From Trebonia sp. (GTDB lineage: Bacteria; Actinomycetota; Actinomycetes; Streptosporangiales; Streptosporangiaceae), in NCBI GenBank assembly GCA_030043595.1, contig JASHXJ010000640.1, positions 1 to 7,240 on the forward strand: a DNA stretch of 7,240 nt. Direction: 5' to 3'. The position numbers and the translations under genes were made by a program. Positions 4,631 to 7,240 of the stretch are shown here, one piece after another; position 1 is the first letter of the stretch, and each line of letters opens with the position of its first letter. The notes under the pieces were generated by a model. It saw nothing but the letters and a program-made list of their open reading frames with translations. It was not told the DNA's origin and did no database searches.

Positions 4631-5250
4631 GGGGCAGTCACTGCCGCTCGTTCGGTGTCATCGATGAGGAGCAGGCGGTAGCCGCTCCGTGCGGCGAGGC
4701 GGGTCACGGGCCAGCCTTGCGCCGCCAGCCAGGAGTGCAGCGAGTCCGCGCCGAGGTTGCGGCCCATCACCAGGCAGGCCTGCGCACCCGGCGCGAGCCG
4801 CTCCAGCCAGCGCGCCAGCAGGTCGTGCAGCGCCGCCTTGCCGATCCGCACCGGCGGGTTCGACCATATCCCGGCGAATCGCCGCGGTATGTCCGCCGAG
4901 TCCGGGGTACGGCAGCGGACGTTGCCCAGGCCGGCGTCCGCCGCGTTGGCGGCGCACAGGTCAAGCGCGCGCTCGTTCACGTCGACCGCCCACACCGTCG
5001 CCGCCGGGGCGCGGCGCGCCAGCACGCAGGCCACCGGGCCGTAGCCGCACCCGAGGTCGAGCAGGTCGCCTTCGGACGGTGGCGCGGGCGCCTCCTCGAG
5101 CAGGAACCGGGTGCCCGGGTCGAGACGGCCGGGGGAGAACACCCCCGAATCGGTCCGCAGCTCCAGGTAGGTGTCCGGCAGTACCACCCGCACCAGGCCC
5201 GGGTGGTGCGCCGCCTCCGGCCGGGCCGCGAAGTAGTGCTGCGCGCTCAC
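4627..5250 (-). CDS. Class I SAM-dependent methyltransferase, RsmC/YbxB-like
   Basis: This 207-residue protein matches the catalytic half of 16S rRNA m2G methyltransferases. Residues 1-40 (HYFAARPEA...SGVFSPGRLDPGTRFLLE) are typical of the single-domain RsmC-like group. The SAM motif is LDLGCGYGP (64-72), followed by the acidic strand end AVDVN (Asp90) and the target-base motif SNPPVRIGK (130-138), the NPP[IV]R.GK form characteristic of these N-methyltransferases. It lacks the duplicated inactive N-terminal domain of E. coli RsmC. The start GTG 5250 overlaps the stop of the DUF3817 gene (GTGA), and its own stop overlaps the next start (ATGA). Being coupled to a second RNA methyltransferase supports an rRNA or tRNA modification role. 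Family is confident; guanosine target is inference. Confidence 0.9.
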   Translation of the reverse strand: MSAQHYFAARPEAAHHPGLVRVVLPDTYLELRTDSGVFSPGRLDPGTRFLLEEAPAPPSEGDLLDLGCGYGPVACVLARRAPAATVWAVDVNERALDLCAANAADAGLGNVRCRTPDSADIPRRFAGIWSNPPVRIGKAALHDLLARWLERLAPGAQACLVMGRNLGADSLHSWLAAQGWPVTRLAARSGYRLLLIDDTERAAVTAP

Positions 5251-5585
5251 GAACTCACGGGCGCTGCCGCGGGAGACTGCTCGGCGAGCGCCGGGTTGAT
5301 GTACCGGCGGGTCATCCAGCGCTCGACGACGAACGTCATCACCGGGACGGTGCCGGCCAGCAGCAGGATCACGGTGGGCTTCGGCTTCATGTGCAGCTTG
5401 CTGGCCAGCATGAACGCGAACACGATGTACACCAGGTAAAGGACGCCGTGTACCGTGGCCACCTGGTCGGCGATGATCGTGTTGTGGCCCCAGATCTGCA
5501 GCGGGATGCCGGCGAAGACCACGACGATGATCAGTACTCCGGTGATGAACGCCATCACCCGGTAGCGCAGCACAGCCGCCTGCAT
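5247..5585 (-). CDS. DUF3817 integral membrane protein
   Basis: This 112-residue membrane protein matches the actinobacterial DUF3817 pattern: RYRVMAFITGV near the N-terminus, VHGVLYLVYIVFAF in the middle, and AGTVPVMTFVVERW before a hydrophilic tail. Three membrane segments are visible, at about 12-30, 43-62 and 71-88. The conserved His46-Gly47 in the second helix and the Pro81 to Glu88-Arg89 stretch at the end of the third are family hallmarks. The function of the family is not known to me. The start is ATG 5585, with GAGGAGG eight bases upstream. A triplicated 8-bp repeat runs into that site. The 44-bp gap from the upstream membrane-protein gene and the GTGA overlap with the downstream methyltransferase place it in the middle of the operon. 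Confidence 0.88.
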   Translation of the reverse strand: MQAAVLRYRVMAFITGVLIIVVVFAGIPLQIWGHNTIIADQVATVHGVLYLVYIVFAFMLASKLHMKPKPTVILLLAGTVPVMTFVVERWMTRRYINPALAEQSPAAAPVSS

Positions 5586-5593
5586 CTCGGGCG

Positions 5594-5600
5594 CCTCCTC
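5594..5600 (-). promoter_or_regulatory. Ribosome-binding site of the DUF3817 gene
   Basis: GAGGAGG on the minus strand, 8 bases before ATG 5585. Its first four bases (GAGG) are the end of the last repeat unit, so the repeat array runs directly into the ribosome-binding site. Confidence 0.8.
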
Positions 5601-5620
5601 ATGTCCTCATGTCCTCATGT
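5597..5620 (-). repeat. Three perfect copies of an 8-bp repeat in the DUF3817 leader
   Basis: On the minus strand ACATGAGG is repeated three times without mismatch (units 5620-5613, 5612-5605 and 5604-5597). Each unit carries both ATG and the Shine-Dalgarno-like GAGG. The first two ATGs open tiny frames (Met-Arg-Thr-stop) that end in the next unit. Copy number could vary by slippage and alter translation of the downstream genes. Confidence 0.75.
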
Positions 5621-5629
5621 ATCGGTATG

Positions 5630-6076
5630 TCAGCGGAACCCGTGCCACTTGCCGTGGCCCTTGACCTCGGCGTTCAGCCGGGCGAGGTACGCGTTGTACC
5701 GGGCGAGCTCCTCGTCGTCCGAGTCGTCGGCGGGCTCCTCGACCTGCTGGATGCCGATCCCGGCCGGCAGCGCGCCCAGGTCTCCCGTCGCCGCCGCCTC
5801 CGCCGCGGTGAGGTCCTCCCCGGTCGCTACGCCCGCCCGCCTGATACGGAACTCGTCCCTGATCGTCTTGGCCCAGAACACCACGGAAAAACAGGCGAAC
5901 AGCGGCCACTCGAACGTGTACGCCCAGCTCAGGCCGTTACCACCCAGGGCCCTGTGCAGCTGCCAGTCACCGAGCCACAGCATTCCCCAGAATGCCACGA
6001 CCATCAGCAGATGCCAGCCTAGCCACCGCGGCGTGACGAGGAACCGCCATACTGGGGCAGAGCCGGGGGTTTTCAT
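5630..6076 (-). CDS. Two-helix membrane protein with acidic cytoplasmic tail (uncharacterised)
   Basis: The 148-residue protein has two membrane segments. The first (about 18-36, WLGWHLLMVVAFWGMLWLG, then DWQLHR) looks like the start of a SURF1-type N-terminus. The second spans about 53-72 (YTFEWPLFACFSVVFWAKTI). A positively charged stretch follows (73-80), then a long soluble tail rich in Ala, Asp and Glu. It ends in a conserved-looking ARYNAYLARLN segment and a basic terminus. I know similar small actinobacterial membrane proteins but no established function. The frame is open upstream to 6661, but that part is antisense to the kinase gene. ATG 6076 was chosen because coding character begins there. 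It has no clear Shine-Dalgarno, and a TACGCT hexamer 7 bases upstream suggests a leaderless transcript. It is the first gene of the operon and is divergent from the kinase gene. Confidence 0.8.
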   Translation of the reverse strand: MKTPGSAPVWRFLVTPRWLGWHLLMVVAFWGMLWLGDWQLHRALGGNGLSWAYTFEWPLFACFSVVFWAKTIRDEFRIRRAGVATGEDLTAAEAAATGDLGALPAGIGIQQVEEPADDSDDEELARYNAYLARLNAEVKGHGKWHGFR

Positions 6077-6083
6077 ACTCGTG

Positions 6084-6089
6084 AGCGTA
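6084..6089 (-). promoter_or_regulatory. Candidate -10 element for the membrane protein/methyltransferase operon
   Basis: TACGCT (TAnnnT type) on the minus strand is followed by CACGAGT and then ATG 6076, so the predicted transcript would start at or near the start codon. No recognisable -35 lies at 17-18 bp. The geometry matches the candidate at 3961-3966. Confidence 0.35.
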
Positions 6090-6134
6090 TCGCGCCCGCG
6101 CGGGGCCGGGACCGCTGCGGGCGCAGCATGTGCC

Positions 6135-6141
6135 AAGGTGA
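6135..6141 (+). promoter_or_regulatory. Ribosome-binding site that sets the kinase start
   Basis: AAGGTGA lies 4 bases before ATG 6146 and is the reason for preferring that start to the in-frame ATG at 6128, which lies upstream of this site. A 5-bp hairpin, GCTGC (6114-6118) with GCAGC (6123-6127), sits just upstream. Confidence 0.65.
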
Positions 6142-6145
6142 TGTC

Positions 6146-6832
6146 ATGCGCAAGTACGTGATCATGGGCGTGCAGGGCAGCGGCAAGGGCACCCAGAGCG
6201 AGATGCTCGCCGCGGACCTCGATCTCGTGCACATCAGCGTCGGCGACATCTTCCGGTGGAACGTGACCAACCACACCAAGATGGGCGCCCAGGTCCAGCG
6301 GGTGATGGCGGCCGGGGAGCTCGTGGGCGACGACCTGGCGGAGTCCGTGGTGCAGCGGCGGCTGGCCGAGCATGACTGGAACTACGGGTTCATCATCGAC
6401 GGCTTCCCGCGCAACGCGCGGCAGGCGGAGTTCTTCCTCGAGAGCTACGACATCGACGGGGTGATCCACCTCGACATGCCGGACAGCGAGGTACGCCGAC
6501 GGGTGTTCGGCCGCCGGCTGTGCGCCAAGTGCGGCATGGACTACAACCTGCTCGCGGACAGTCCAGCCGTGCCAGGCCAGTGCGATTCGTGCGGGGGAGA
6601 GCTTGTGGCGCGGGAAGACGACACCGCCGGCGCGCTCGCGGTGCGGTTGCGCGAGTATCACGGCAAGACCAATCCCGTGCTGGACCTGTTCCGGCGCAAG
6701 GAGTACGTGATCACGGTGGACGCCCGCCCGGCGAAGGAGGTCGTGCAGCAGGAGATAAGGTCCCGGCTCGGCCTGCCGCCGCTGCGGGCGGCAACCCGGT
6801 CGCCCGGGCAGGACGGCGAGGGCACCCGGTGA
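6146..6832 (+). CDS. adk: Adenylate-kinase-type nucleoside monophosphate kinase with four-Cys lid
   Basis: This enzyme transfers phosphate from ATP to a nucleoside monophosphate, most likely AMP, in the cytoplasm. The 228 residues have the P-loop GVQGSGKGTQ (8-17), the NMP-binding segment HISVGDIFR (29-37), DGFPRNARQAE (85-95) with Arg89 and Gln93, and GRRLC (122-126). The lid has the zinc-type pattern C126-x2-C129...C146-x2-C149 followed by AREDD (155-159), and a final domain includes RLREYH and TNPVLDLF. The long zinc lid contrasts with the short-lid enzyme of M. tuberculosis. Two substrate-site positions are unusual: Val32 where AMP kinases have Thr (STGD), and FPRN, common in UMP/CMP kinases, rather than FPRT. 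Gln93, which reads adenine, is kept. The start is ATG 6146, not 6128. The stop overlaps the next gene's GTG (GTGA). It is probably a paralogue of the housekeeping adk. Confidence 0.9.
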   Translation: MRKYVIMGVQGSGKGTQSEMLAADLDLVHISVGDIFRWNVTNHTKMGAQVQRVMAAGELVGDDLAESVVQRRLAEHDWNYGFIIDGFPRNARQAEFFLESYDIDGVIHLDMPDSEVRRRVFGRRLCAKCGMDYNLLADSPAVPGQCDSCGGELVAREDDTAGALAVRLREYHGKTNPVLDLFRRKEYVITVDARPAKEVVQQEIRSRLGLPPLRAATRSPGQDGEGTR

Positions 6833-7240
6833 ACGCGGAGATCGTGATCTTCAGCGGCAGCGCGCACCCCGGCCTGGCCGACGAGATCTGCGCGCACCTG
6901 TCCGTGCCGCGCAGCCCGGTGCGCCTGACCCGGTTCGCCAACGACTGCCTCGAGGTGCAGCTGCAGGCCAACTGCCGCGAGCGGGACATCTACCTGATCC
7001 AGCCGCTGGTGCCGCCCGTGCAGGAGCATCTCGTCGAGTTGCTGCTCATGGCGGACGCGGCCCGGGGCGCCTCCGCCGCGCGGGTCACCGCGGTGATGTC
7101 GCACTATTCGTACGCGCGCTCGGATAAGAAGGACGCGCCGCGCATCTCCATCGGGGGCCGTCTGGTCGCCGACCTGCTGGTCACGGCCGGCGTCAACCGG
7201 GTGCTCACGCTGACCCTGCACTCCCCTGAGGTGCACGGGT
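6829..7240 (+). CDS. prs: Ribose-phosphate pyrophosphokinase (PRPP synthetase) paralogue, N-terminal part
   Basis: The gene is open from GTG 6829 to the window edge (137 codons) and continues beyond it. PRPP synthetase converts ribose 5-phosphate and ATP to PRPP and AMP. Family features are IFSGSAHPGLADEI (7-20), RFAND (35-39), RDIYLIQPLVPPVQEHLVELLLMADA (52-77), SAARVTAVMSHYSYARSDKKD (82-102), RLVADLLVTAGVNRVLTL (111-128) and LHSPEVHG (130-137). It departs from typical bacterial Prs at several sites: Gly-Glu after FxD becomes Cys-Leu-Glu, NVRG becomes NCRE, PYFGYARQDRK becomes SHYSYARSDKK, and the DLH preceding the active-site loop is TLH (Thr129, His131 kept). It is coupled to the kinase gene by a GTGA overlap with no separate promoter. 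Either it is a divergent paralogue or its substrate or regulation differs. Confidence 0.88.
   Translation, partial: MNAEIVIFSGSAHPGLADEICAHLSVPRSPVRLTRFANDCLEVQLQANCRERDIYLIQPLVPPVQEHLVELLLMADAARGASAARVTAVMSHYSYARSDKKDAPRISIGGRLVADLLVTAGVNRVLTLTLHSPEVHG

Noticed and set aside
6128..6145. Earlier ATG (6128) as the kinase start
   Set aside because: The ribosome-binding site AAGGTGA lies between the two ATGs, and the P-loop of adenylate kinases normally begins within about ten residues of the start, which fits ATG 6146.
4689..6161. Plus-strand open frame of 490 codons
   Set aside because: It is antisense to the methyltransferase, DUF3817 and membrane-protein genes; the translation is Arg/Pro/Ala-rich with no domain.
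6077..6661. N-terminal extension of the two-helix membrane protein back to 6661
   Set aside because: The extension lies antisense within the kinase gene, and the natural membrane-protein start is ATG 6076.

Overview
The window is very GC-rich and strongly third-position biased, and it carries an RbpA gene, a zinc-binding RNA polymerase partner found only in Actinobacteria. The organism is therefore almost certainly a high-GC actinomycete. The genus cannot be read from the sequence. Nothing looks like a mobile element, phage, CRISPR array or tRNA/rRNA gene. This is mostly ordinary chromosome, and the non-coding DNA is the least ordinary part.

Layout. At the left edge (1-282, +) is the 3' end of a metallo-beta-lactamase-fold hydrolase of the N-acyl-homoserine-lactonase type. 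It meets a convergent secreted L,D-transpeptidase gene (272-1429, -) with an 11-bp overlap. A 433-bp divergent intergenic region follows (1430-1862). It holds a promoter-like TTGACA element and a long, strongly base-paired leader that ends exactly at the ribosome-binding site of the polyprenol-phosphate mannose synthase gene ppm1 (1863-2624, +). ppm1 converges on rbpA (2638-3027, -), as the two genes do in Mycobacterium tuberculosis. rbpA is preceded by an exact SigR-type promoter (GGAAT-N18-GTT) buried in nested inverted repeats. Upstream of it, on the same strand, is a glycerophosphodiester phosphodiesterase gene (3171-3953, -).

The next block (6076 down to 4055, -) is a four-gene operon: a two-helix membrane protein, a DUF3817 membrane protein, an RsmC-like methyltransferase and a SpoU/TrmH-type RNA methyltransferase. 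The last three are chained by 4-base start/stop overlaps. The DUF3817 gene has three perfect copies of an 8-bp repeat running into its ribosome-binding site. Divergent from this operon is a nucleotide-metabolism pair (+): an adenylate-kinase-type NMP kinase with a four-cysteine lid (6146-6832), overlapped by the start of a divergent PRPP synthetase (6829 to window end). PRPP synthetase releases AMP and adenylate kinase recycles it, so coupling these two genes makes biochemical sense.

The observations most worth following are the structured ppm1 leader with its competing hairpin, the SigR promoter and overlapping palindromes in front of rbpA, and the unusual kinase/PRPP-synthetase paralogue pair. 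I do not see a wholly new multi-gene system.
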